From: an uncultured Eubacteriales bacterium
GTDB lineage: Bacteria; Bacillota; Clostridia; Oscillospirales; Acutalibacteraceae
Length of the DNA: 8,733 bases
Direction: 5' to 3'
Assembly (NCBI GenBank): GCA_934444895.1
Contig: CAKSDA010000067.1
Span: 1-8,733 of the forward strand
Shown here: positions 1 to 5,981 of the stretch, piece by piece
Layout: every line of letters begins with the position of its first letter
Numbering within the stretch: position 1 is the first letter of the stretch
The notes under the pieces: model-generated
Seen by the model: only the letters and a program-made list of their open reading frames with translations
Database searches by the model: none
What the model was told of the DNA's origin: nothing
Translations under genes and position numbers: made by a program

Positions 1-54
1 CTCCAGGCACCCTTAGACCGTATTCATTTGGATAACAGGCGCAATTTCACATGA
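1..54. other. Left-edge stretch beyond the end of the truncated ABC gene; origin unclear
   Basis: These bases do not look like a continuation of the ABC membrane domain that ends at 47. On the minus strand, in the same frame after the TGA, they read NCACYPNEYGLRVPG, which is not transmembrane-like. On the plus strand, frame 1 is open from the window edge to a TGA at 52-54 and would end in PLDRIHLDNRRNFT, so the 3' end of another gene is possible. Minus-strand frames also give short open tails. With under 60 bases none can be chosen. The simplest inference is a recombination or insertion junction within about 10 bases of position 50. Confidence 0.25.
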
Positions 55-637
55 ATATTAACTCGTTATTTACAATTTCATTTGCCAGATTTCGTATGCT
101 ATTCATCTTCCCGACCCACGCCATTTGGTCAGCTGCTTTTAACTGCAGTATTGAATTAATAAATAATGACAATATAAGAATGGCAGCCATTATCATATTT
201 ATAGTAAGCAAATAAATAAAAACTATAATGCAGCTGAATATTTCTATTATTGTATTTGAAACGAATGATATTGCAATAAGGGAATAAACATCATTTAAAT
301 CATATCGGTTTTTCTTTTCTCCAAAGTCAATTGACTCAAGATCTTCAAAATCCATATTTAGCAATCTTTTGAGGTAATTATTTTTACATTTAATTGTAAT
401 TCGATTTTTTACCTTAGTATCTAACACACTGCAAAAAGCATTAAGAAATCCGGAAAGAAGAAATGCCGCTAACATGGCATAAACTATTCTCAGCAAATAT
501 CTAATATCAGAAGTTTCAGCACTATCAAAAAAAGTTGATACAAGCGCAGGACCCAATAATTGAAAAATTGTAAGAACAACAGATGTCATCAAATATATAA
601 ATATCCATTTTTTCTCATTTCTTAACGCATTAAACAT
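47..637 (-). pseudogene. N-terminal fragment of an ABC exporter (type-1 transmembrane domain), truncated
   Basis: The 196-residue product begins with a short basic N-terminus (MFNALRNEKKW). It then has hydrophobic segments at roughly residues 13-33, 51-69, 120-146 and 147-165, with a charged cytoplasmic stretch between about 75 and 115 (LLNMDFEDLESIDFGEKKNRY). That layout is the first half of an ABC type-1 exporter membrane domain. Full-length half-transporters of this class run about 550-600 residues and end in an ATPase. Here TGA comes before TM5-6, and no Walker A, LSGGQ or Walker B motif is present. The ATG at 637 is well supported by GGAGGG eight bases upstream (646-651). The gene is visibly more AT-rich than its right-hand neighbours. 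It is probably non-functional; the missing part may lie beyond the window on the far side of an insertion. The substrate cannot be told. Confidence 0.7.
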
Positions 638-701
638 AGTTTGATCCCTCCGAAACTTTAAAATCAGTCATCGGCAATCAGTACTTTATTGCACTATTTG
701 C

Positions 702-785
702 TTAGGGTTTTGACTTTTCCAAATCACTGCAAGTAAGTATTGGAATTAGGCCATTTATTTCATGGATATTTTTATCCCACCACAT
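702..785 (-). CDS. Possible 27-residue small ORF upstream of the ABC fragment
   Basis: A short reading frame opens with ATG at 785 and closes with TAA at 704-702. It begins MWWDKNIHEING and ends CSDLEKSKP, and contains a single cysteine. It starts about 22 bases after the extended -10 (TATAAT at 812-807), so it would be the first frame on the transcript that leads into the ABC gene. Two stops (TAA TAG) lie in frame just upstream, which excludes a longer product. Against it, no Shine-Dalgarno sequence precedes the ATG and the length is easily reached by chance. A short peptide ahead of an exporter could be a leader or a secreted-peptide precursor, but I recognise no family and claim no function. 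Confidence 0.2.
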   Translation of the reverse strand: MWWDKNIHEINGLIPILTCSDLEKSKP

Positions 786-806
786 AAATTTCTATTAGTT
801 AAATTG

Positions 807-815
807 ATTATATCA
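807..815 (-). promoter_or_regulatory. Extended -10 promoter for the ABC fragment
   Basis: On the minus strand the sequence reads TGATATAAT, a perfect TATAAT (812-807) with the TG of an extended -10 one base before it (815-814). No good -35 lies 16-18 bases upstream; TTGATA is found but at a 21-base spacing. The site lies 170 bases upstream of the ABC start, giving a long leader that includes the small ORF at 785-702. Confidence 0.5.
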
Positions 816-904
816 CATAGCTATAAAACATTCTATCAATTTGATTGTTTCCCACTTAAATCGGCCTAAACTTTGACCATTTCTGGGATTTTAACCGCCA
901 AACT

Positions 905-1870
905 TTATTGATCTGTTTTTATTTTAATATTTCCTGTACTGGTACAAATCTCGCATTTGCCGCCGGTTAATGTTTTTGGAACATTGACATCTCCCGTATC
1001 GGTTTGTGTAATAAATACCTTATTGCTAAGAAAACTGCCGGTAACATTGCCTGTGCTGGTTTTTACAAAAATTTCATTAGCATCTGAGCTATCAAATTTC
1101 ACATCGCCCGTACCTCTCTCGATATAAAACTTTTCTGCGGCAATAACATTATTCAAAAATATATCGCCGGTATTTCCTCTTGATATAATGCTTTTGCATG
1201 CAACATCGGTCAAATACGCTCTGCCTGTTGACACACCGGTCGTAATATCACCCTCACATTTTACACCGCAAACAGTCATTTTACCCGTAGAAGTCATAAG
1301 TTCAATTGAACCGGCGGTGATATTCTCTACACAAACATTTCCCGTACTTGTCTTAATTTTAATCTTTTCAGAAACTGATGCACAAAAATCAGCTTTGCCT
1401 GTACTCAAAGAAATATCTGTGTTTTCAAACACGAAATCTTTTGGTACTTTAACGTTTCCGGTGCTTCCGCTGATGGATAATGCTTTATATTTTGTTTTTG
1501 GAAGGTAAACCGTTATCTTAGGTGAGTCGAAGCAGATTCCCATATAGTCATACCAGGACTTTGTATCAACAACTTTGATTACAAGATTATCCTCTTGAGT
1601 GGTGACAGAATGTTTTGCATTTGTTTCCTCATAGCACTCTACCCTGCATTTTCCATTATCCGACAAAGCAAATATAATGTTCGCATTGTCGGTTACAATT
1701 AATATATCGCTGAACGATTCGTTAATTTCGTAAGTATTGGTTTCGTATCTGATCGTTGAAAGCTTTGCAAAATCCCATCCGAGCATTGCCATTACACCCA
1801 CAAAAAGTATGCATCCTGCAAGTACAAGGGAAGCTGCAATAATAAGCCATATTTTTGTTATATTTCTCAT
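905..1870 (-). CDS. DUF4097 family beta-strand-repeat membrane protein
   Basis: This 321-residue protein has one N-terminal membrane segment (about residues 7-31) followed by an extracytoplasmic domain. From about residue 134 to the C-terminus, a unit of roughly 20 residues recurs ten times. Each unit is centred on a turn of the form S/N/G/D-T-G-(N/K/R/D), such as STGNV, STGKA, NTGDI and GTGDV, alternating with hydrophobic and charged strands. This is the right-handed beta-solenoid pattern of DUF4097 (putative adhesin) proteins. Biochemical activity for the family is largely unknown; a cell-envelope role is inferred. The ATG at 1870 overlaps the upstream stop in an ATGA, and AAGGAG (1884-1879) precedes it by eight bases, so translation is probably coupled to the DUF1700 gene. 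An LAGC sequence at residues 17-20 resembles a lipobox, but the hydrophobic helix continues past the cysteine, so an anchored membrane protein is more likely. Confidence 0.88.
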   Translation of the reverse strand: MRNITKIWLIIAASLVLAGCILFVGVMAMLGWDFAKLSTIRYETNTYEINESFSDILIVTDNANIIFALSDNGKCRVECYEETNAKHSVTTQEDNLVIKVVDTKSWYDYMGICFDSPKITVYLPKTKYKALSISGSTGNVKVPKDFVFENTDISLSTGKADFCASVSEKIKIKTSTGNVCVENITAGSIELMTSTGKMTVCGVKCEGDITTGVSTGRAYLTDVACKSIISRGNTGDIFLNNVIAAEKFYIERGTGDVKFDSSDANEIFVKTSTGNVTGSFLSNKVFITQTDTGDVNVPKTLTGGKCEICTSTGNIKIKTDQ

Positions 1871-2469
1871 TTTGCTTTCTCCTTCTTTATAAAACAGTTT
1901 TTAATCCATATTGTAATTTTTTTTGTAAGTAACAAAATGCTTCTTGTCGCTTCCTTGCAACCGTAAAACATCATAATGGAAAAACCTGCACAAACAATTC
2001 CTGCGGAAAGTATCGCAAGTCCCGATGCACAGCTGCCGCGCATGGAAAAAATAATGCACTCCGGCACACTGACAATAGCACAAACGACAAGCGAACCAAA
2101 GACCGCCCAGAGCGAAACGATTACTGCCCACAATGAAACATATAGTGCTAAAATAACTGCAAATGCTGCAATTCCAAGAGAAAGCCATATAGGAGAACCC
2201 AGTGCTAAAAGCAGGATTTCCCATGTTTTCAAGTGTCTTTTAGGTCTTATTCTTTCTTTAGCGATTTTTGTAAGAGGAATATCTGCTACCGTTTGGCAGA
2301 TTATTTCTTCTACAGAGCCGACTGCCAAAACCGCTTCTTGTTCTGAAAGTCCTTCTTCTATCATATCATCAAGCATTTCACCATAAAATGTCAAGCATTC
2401 CTCTATATCATCCTGCGGTAATCCGGACAACCCTTTCCGCAGCTCAGCGAGAAATTCCTGTTTACTCAT
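1867..2469 (-). CDS. DUF1700 (HAAS-type) integral membrane protein
   Basis: The product is about 200 residues. The N-terminal 75 or so form a helical soluble domain with the family signature: KQEFLAELRKGLSGLP, then a DIEECLTFYGEMLDD helix, then GLSEQEAVLAVGSVEEI. Residues from about 85 onward contain several membrane helices, and the C-terminus is lysine-rich (FIKKEKAK). DUF1700/HAAS proteins are typically encoded directly after a PadR regulator and are thought to take part in envelope sensing; the mechanism is not established. The gene overlaps the end of padR. Two starts are possible, GTG at 2472 or ATG at 2469, both served by AGGAGG at 2484-2479 (spacing 6 or 9). I chose the ATG. Its stop overlaps the DUF4097 start by four bases, which supports a three-gene operon. 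Confidence 0.87.
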   Translation of the reverse strand: MSKQEFLAELRKGLSGLPQDDIEECLTFYGEMLDDMIEEGLSEQEAVLAVGSVEEIICQTVADIPLTKIAKERIRPKRHLKTWEILLLALGSPIWLSLGIAAFAVILALYVSLWAVIVSLWAVFGSLVVCAIVSVPECIIFSMRGSCASGLAILSAGIVCAGFSIMMFYGCKEATRSILLLTKKITIWIKNCFIKKEKAK

Positions 2470-2782
2470 CACTGTGGTCCTCCTTAGTTACAAATTGATA
2501 AATTGCTAAAATTTCTTTCCATTCGACCTTGAACTCCTCAATACGGTTTATTCCTTCTTCTGTAATACGATAATACTTACGAAGTCTGCCGCCGTGTTCT
2601 GCTGTGTGAACAGATAGCATATTTGCTGTTTCCAAGCGTTTCAAAATGGTATACAGTGTCGATTCAGAGAGTTCAATATAAGGCTTCATGTCTTTAATGA
2701 TCTTATAGCCGTAAGAATCCTCGCTCTTGATAGCCGCCAAAACACAGACATCCAAGAGGCCTCGTTTTAACTGACCGTCCAT
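2462..2782 (-). CDS. PadR family transcriptional regulator
   Basis: This 106-residue protein is essentially one winged-helix DNA-binding domain. The PadR signature is clear: LKRGLLDVCVLAAIKSEDSYGY near the start, the recognition region SESTLYTILKRLETANML at about residues 39-56, and the wing GGRLRKYYRITEEGINRI at about 64-81. The length fits the small PadR-s2 class, which dimerises through a short C-terminal helix and usually represses its own operon. The ATG at 2782 has GGGAGGT (2794-2788) five bases upstream. It is the first gene of an overlapping three-gene unit with DUF1700 and DUF4097, so it probably controls these two envelope proteins. A 23-bp palindrome over the promoter is a strong candidate operator. 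The inducing signal is unknown. Confidence 0.92.
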   Translation of the reverse strand: MDGQLKRGLLDVCVLAAIKSEDSYGYKIIKDMKPYIELSESTLYTILKRLETANMLSVHTAEHGGRLRKYYRITEEGINRIEEFKVEWKEILAIYQFVTKEDHSDE

Positions 2783-2801
2783 ACAATACCTCCCTTTATG
2801 T

Positions 2802-2824
2802 AATACATCGTATCACGAAGTATT
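2802..2824. promoter_or_regulatory. 23-bp palindrome over the padR -10: probable PadR operator
   Basis: Read on the plus strand, the arms are AATAC (2802-2806) and GTATT (2820-2824), with an inner pair ATCGT / ACGAA around the centre ATC. All outer-arm bases match, as do the inner TCGT/ACGA bases; only one A/A position per side and the centre break symmetry. Outer ATAC/GTAT half-sites are of the kind seen at several PadR-family operators. Because the site covers the -10, bound repressor would block polymerase, which fits autoregulation. Confidence 0.72.
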
Positions 2825-2835
2825 GTTTTTGTCAA
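2807..2835 (-). promoter_or_regulatory. Sigma-A promoter of the padR-DUF1700-DUF4097 operon
   Basis: On the minus strand a perfect -35 TTGACA (2835-2830) is followed after exactly 17 bases by TACGAT (2812-2807), which matches four of six positions of the consensus. Predicted transcription starts near 2800, leaving a short leader with the padR ribosome binding site. The -10 lies wholly within the palindrome at 2802-2824. Confidence 0.85.
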
Positions 2836-2888
2836 TAATTTTTTAAAAATTTTAATAAAAATTTAAATATAAATCCCTCTCAGTCAAA

Positions 2889-2930
2889 TAAAACAAGGTC
2901 TGCCCCGCTCCGGGTTGGGCCTTGGTTTTA
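2889..2930. terminator. Strong terminator-like hairpin between divergent promoters
   Basis: The arms TAAAACAAGGTC (2889-2900) and GGCCTTGGTTTTA (2918-2930) pair with one bulged G and one G-T wobble. The stem continues through two further wobbles to CCCG (2904-2907) and CGGG (2911-2914), closing a CTC loop. A-rich and T-rich ends on both sides give it a bidirectional terminator shape, though the T-run lies largely within the stem. No gene ends here: padR reads away to the left and ktrB to the right. It may insulate the two units, act as an attenuator for a longer ktrB transcript, or be the relic of a lost gene. Confidence 0.55.
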
Positions 2931-2969
2931 TGTTTGTACCTATTTTTTATTTTAATTCCTTAAAATGTA

Positions 2970-2978
2970 TGATATAAT
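2970..2978 (+). promoter_or_regulatory. Extended -10 promoter for ktrB-ktrA
   Basis: TGATATAAT at 2970-2978 is a perfect TATAAT preceded by the TG of an extended -10. The region about 17 bases upstream (TTTTAA) is a poor -35. The predicted start near 2985 leaves a leader of about 57 bases before the ATG at 3042. The hairpin at 2889-2930 lies upstream of this promoter and so outside the transcript it would produce. No c-di-AMP riboswitch-like structure was recognised in the leader, which is in any case too short for one. Confidence 0.55.
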
Positions 2979-3041
2979 AATTCTATAATATTTTAAAAAT
3001 CTGCGGTTTCGCATTAACATTTTTTATGAATGGTGTTTTGT

Positions 3042-4403
3042 ATGCAAAAAAGCAAAATTTTTTCTTTATCCACTACCCAAATAATATTACTTGGCTTTTT
3101 GGTTGTTATACTTATCGGCAGTGTACTTCTTTCCCTACCGATTAGCTCGGCAAACGGTTGCTCGGTGCCATACATCGACGCACTTTTTACCGCCACAACT
3201 TCAACCTGCGTTACGGGTCTGGTTACTGTTACCACCGCAAAAGCGTGGAGCTTGTTCGGACAAATTATAATACTTATCCTTATTCAAATCGGCGGTCTCG
3301 GAATAGTAACTTTAATGACGGCGGTAATGCTTTTGTTAAACAGGAAAATAGGAATTACAGATCGCCTTCTTATTCAGGACGCATTCAACCTTAACACAAT
3401 GTCCGGACTGGTTGTTTTTGTAAAGAAGGTCCTTTACGGCACCTTTATTGTTGAAGGAATCGGTGCTGTTTTTTATATGTTTGTTTTTGTTCCGGAATTC
3501 GGAATAAGGGGAATTTGGATATCGGTTTTTAATTCCGTATCTGCCTTTTGCAATGCAGGAATGGACATTATAGGAGATCAAAGTTTATGCAATTACTCAA
3601 CAAATATAACCGTAAATCTCACCACTGCATTTTTAATTATTTTGGGCGGACTTGGGTATATTGTATGGTGGGATATAATACGGGTTATAAGAAAGCGTCC
3701 CAAAAACGGCCGTATGTTTTTTAAAAGTTTAACTTTGCATAGCAAAATAGCCATACTGTCGACCGTATTTTTACTATTAGCGGGCACTGCTCTTATATTT
3801 CTATTTGAATATAACAATCCGCTTACTATTGCAAACATGTCATTACTTGATAAAATACAAATTTCTTTTTTCCAATCTGTAACAACCAGAACGGCAGGTT
3901 TTTCAACAGTTCCACAGGAGAATCTTAAAAACGCAACATCAATTATTTCTTTGATTCTCATGTTTATAGGAGGTTCGCCGGTAGGAACAGCCGGAGGTAT
4001 TAAAACCGTAACCGCAGCGGTTCTTTTATATGTTTCCTTTTCAATGATCAAGGGAAAAAACAGCGTTTCACTATTCGGAAGAACAATATCAAATCACGCA
4101 ATACACAGAGCCGTTGCCGTTGTAACCATGTCGTTTACTGTCATGCTTATTTCATCTTTATTGTTGGCAACCGTTACCGACGCTTCACTGCTAAATATCA
4201 TGTATGAAACAGTAAGTGCAACAGCAACGGTAGGATTATCACGCAATTTAACTCAAACGCTGAATATTATAGGAAAGATAATTATAATATTTACAATGTA
4301 TTTCGGAAGAGTTGGGCCTATTTCCATGGCAATAGCTCTGGGCAATAAAAATACGAGCAGAAACATAATAAAGGACCCTATCGAGGAAATAAGTATTGGA
4401 TAG
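3042..4403 (+). CDS. ktrB: TrkH/KtrB family potassium uptake channel subunit
   Basis: This is the ion-conducting membrane subunit of a Ktr/Trk potassium uptake system. Numbered from the upstream ATG at 3030, it shows the four pore-loop repeats of the superfamily: TSTCVTGL (57-64), SAFCNAGMD (171-179), TTRTAGFS (285-292) and SATATVGLS (396-404). Each carries the filter glycine (G63, G177, G290, G402). GGSPVGTAGGIKT at 314-326 matches the gating loop in the middle of the D3 M2 helix in KtrB. Eight membrane helices and about 453-457 residues fit KtrB, which lacks the extra N-terminal helices of proteobacterial TrkH. The start is uncertain: ATG 3030 has no Shine-Dalgarno, while ATG 3042 has only a weak GGTG six bases upstream, so translation initiation may be low. 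ktrA follows after 54 bases. Confidence 0.95.
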   Translation: MQKSKIFSLSTTQIILLGFLVVILIGSVLLSLPISSANGCSVPYIDALFTATTSTCVTGLVTVTTAKAWSLFGQIIILILIQIGGLGIVTLMTAVMLLLNRKIGITDRLLIQDAFNLNTMSGLVVFVKKVLYGTFIVEGIGAVFYMFVFVPEFGIRGIWISVFNSVSAFCNAGMDIIGDQSLCNYSTNITVNLTTAFLIILGGLGYIVWWDIIRVIRKRPKNGRMFFKSLTLHSKIAILSTVFLLLAGTALIFLFEYNNPLTIANMSLLDKIQISFFQSVTTRTAGFSTVPQENLKNATSIISLILMFIGGSPVGTAGGIKTVTAAVLLYVSFSMIKGKNSVSLFGRTISNHAIHRAVAVVTMSFTVMLISSLLLATVTDASLLNIMYETVSATATVGLSRNLTQTLNIIGKIIIIFTMYFGRVGPISMAIALGNKNTSRNIIKDPIEEISIG

Positions 4404-4457
4404 ATAGTTTTAAACTGAAAAATTATTTACATTTTATAAATAAAGAGGTTTTGGGAT

Positions 4458-5105
4458 ATGCAGAAAAAGACATATGCGGTGTTAGGACTCGGAAGATATG
4501 GCACAGCAGTTGCAAAAGAGCTGGTAAAAAACGGTATGGATGTTATTGCCGTTGATAAAAACGAGCAAATTGTCCAGGACGCAATAGGTATACTTCCTAT
4601 TTGCAAATGTGCTGATGTGACCGATCCGGAAGTTATTTCACAGCTTGGAATTTCAGATGTTGATGTTGTAATTATAGCGATGGCCAGCAGTCTTGAAGCA
4701 AGCGTTTTAGCTGTAACTCTTTGTAAAGAAAAAGGAGTTAAAACCGTGATTGCAAAATGTGCGAACGAAACACATCAAAAAATATTGAAGCGTGTAGGAT
4801 CGGATGTTGTTGTTTTTCCGGAAAACGAATCTGGTATCCGGCTTGCGAAAAATTTACTCACATCCGGATTTATCGATCTTCTGTCGCTTTCAAGCAGTTT
4901 ATCCGTTATTGAGTTGGCAGTTAGAGATGAATGGATTGGTAAAAGTTTAAAGGAACTTAACCTTCGCAAAAAACATTCGATTAATGTTGTTGCCATTCAA
5001 AAAGGCGGAAAAATTTCCCTCCCCGTAAATCCGGAAGAAAAGCTTGAAAAAGGCACTGTTTTGATTGCAATTATAAATATGGAAAACCTTTCAAAATTTA
5101 AATAG
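4458..5105 (+). CDS. ktrA: KtrA/TrkA family RCK potassium-uptake regulatory subunit
   Basis: The 215-residue cytoplasmic protein forms the gating ring for KtrB. An RCK_N Rossmann domain opens with the nucleotide-binding loop GLGRYG (residues 10-15), and D33 sits at the end of strand 2, where it would bind the ribose of ATP/ADP or NAD. An RCK_C domain occupies about residues 135-215 (SSLSVIELAVRDEWIGKSLKELNLRKKH onward in form). A single RCK_N-RCK_C copy is the KtrA arrangement, unlike the doubled TrkA of enterobacteria. In several Firmicutes the RCK_C domain binds c-di-AMP and closes the channel; that is family knowledge and not shown here. The ATG at 4458 has AAAGAGG nine bases upstream. The gene ends 80 bases before a strong terminator hairpin, so ktrB-ktrA is a self-contained unit. 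Confidence 0.95.
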   Translation: MQKKTYAVLGLGRYGTAVAKELVKNGMDVIAVDKNEQIVQDAIGILPICKCADVTDPEVISQLGISDVDVVIIAMASSLEASVLAVTLCKEKGVKTVIAKCANETHQKILKRVGSDVVVFPENESGIRLAKNLLTSGFIDLLSLSSSLSVIELAVRDEWIGKSLKELNLRKKHSINVVAIQKGGKISLPVNPEEKLEKGTVLIAIINMENLSKFK

Positions 5106-5186
5106 AAAAACAAATTTATTAGGACGAAAGTGATTGAAACCTTAACAAGTTCGACGATCAAGGCCTAAACTTTTTACTCTTATATT

Positions 5187-5239
5187 AAAATCCCTTAGAG
5201 CTGCACGGAAAAATTCCGTTATAGATTCTAAGGGATTTT
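5187..5239. terminator. Bidirectional terminator between ktrA and the methyltransferase-family gene
   Basis: A perfect 13-bp stem pairs AAAATCCCTTAGA (5187-5199) with TCTAAGGGATTTT (5227-5239). It encloses a second hairpin, ACGGAA-AAA-TTCCGT (5204-5218). On the plus strand it is followed by a T-run, and on the minus strand by TTTTAATA. It lies between convergent genes, so it can end both the ktrBA transcript and the operon arriving from the right. No gene was found in the rest of 5106-5327. Confidence 0.85.
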
Positions 5240-5327
5240 TTACATTATAATTAAATTGCATAGGCTCTTTATAGTCAAAAATGTGACTGATTGAAATATC
5301 AAGAGCCAAAATTGGATTTATCACTTA

Positions 5328-5939
5328 CTAATGGTATGTTTTTCTTCTGCCTAAATACCTATGCACCTTTGCTTTATAATCTGCATACGGTTTACCAAAC
5401 GCTGAGGTAAGATATTTCTCCTCCTGCAAAATTTGCAAATGAAGCATTATAATTGCAAAAATCGAAAAAACTGCCGTAACGGGATTAAAATACATTAAGA
5501 GAACCCCTATGTACATAAAATCGAAACCCAAAAATGCCGGATTACGGCTGTATTTATATATCCCACCGGTCACAAGCTTTGTTTTATCCTTTTCCGGAAT
5601 TCCGGCGCGCCAGCTGTCCTTCATGCAAACAACAGAAATGAGGAAAATTATATCTCCGAGTATACCGGTACAAAATCCCGTAAAGCGTGCACCGTCAGGC
5701 AAATAGCTCCAATTAATAAATACCGAAAAAAGTTCTGCGGCCGGAGCGGCGAAGGTTGCAATACTCATAAGCGTTTCAACAGTATGGATTGATTTTTCTT
5801 TTCTGCGGCCGATTTGTCTTGTTTTAATACCATGCTGCTTTTGCAAAAACGATTTTGCGAAATAAATTCCGTAGAATATTGCCAAAACCACCAGGCACAA
5901 AGCGATATAAGGCAGTTTCCCTTCAAACTGAAATTTCAC
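5328..5939 (-). CDS. Isoprenylcysteine carboxyl methyltransferase (ICMT/PEMT)-family membrane protein
   Basis: This 203-residue protein has membrane segments near residues 10-28, 55-75, 88-105 and 136-170. Its C-terminal half carries the family signature: SWRAGI (109-114), then LVTGGIYKYSRNPAFLGF (122-139), where the RNP block is the S-adenosylmethionine-binding region, and EEKYL plus YADYKAKVHRYL (173-196), the C-terminal cofactor and membrane contact. Bacterial members are mostly uncharacterised SAM-dependent methyltransferases acting at the membrane; prenylcysteine is unlikely to be the substrate here. The start is GTG at 5939 with AGGAG (5953-5949) nine bases upstream. The gene begins 42 bases after the acetyltransferase stop and ends at the shared terminator, so it is probably the last gene of the tetR operon. 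TAG TAA double stops close it. Confidence 0.82.
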   Translation of the reverse strand: MKFQFEGKLPYIALCLVVLAIFYGIYFAKSFLQKQHGIKTRQIGRRKEKSIHTVETLMSIATFAAPAAELFSVFINWSYLPDGARFTGFCTGILGDIIFLISVVCMKDSWRAGIPEKDKTKLVTGGIYKYSRNPAFLGFDFMYIGVLLMYFNPVTAVFSIFAIIMLHLQILQEEKYLTSAFGKPYADYKAKVHRYLGRRKTYH

Positions 5940-5981
5940 TTTTTAATTCTCCTTTTTTGGGCTTATGTTCAAATTATTTTT

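Larger units (their letters stand above)
638..904. other. Intergenic region between the ABC fragment and the DUF4097 gene
   Basis: This 267-base gap contains the ABC promoter and the possible 27-codon ORF. I looked for a terminator downstream of the DUF4097 stop (minus strand, below 905) and found no GC-rich hairpin followed by a T-run, so the end of the PadR operon is not defined. Transcription from that operon could run on into the ABC fragment. Confidence 0.5.

Noticed and set aside
1188..1508. Plus-strand 106-codon frame opposite the DUF4097 gene
   Set aside because: It is the antisense shadow of a regular repeat gene, with no ribosome binding site or recognisable domain.
1811..1822. Lipobox-like LAGC at residues 17-20 of the DUF4097 protein
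   Set aside because: The hydrophobic helix continues for about ten residues after the cysteine, as in an uncleaved membrane anchor.
1976..2386. Plus-strand 136-codon frame opposite the DUF1700 gene
   Set aside because: It lies wholly antisense to a well-supported gene, is low-complexity (Ser/Thr/Ile/Ala-rich) and has no initiation signal.
863..5173. Shared 12-mer GGCCTAAACTTT at 863-874 and 5162-5173
   Set aside because: A few chance 12-base matches are expected in a window of this size, and the flanks do not match.
5142..5324. Minus-strand 60-codon frame after the methyltransferase-family gene
   Set aside because: It begins with GTG right after a TAG TAA double stop in the same frame, has no ribosome binding site and runs straight through the terminator hairpin.
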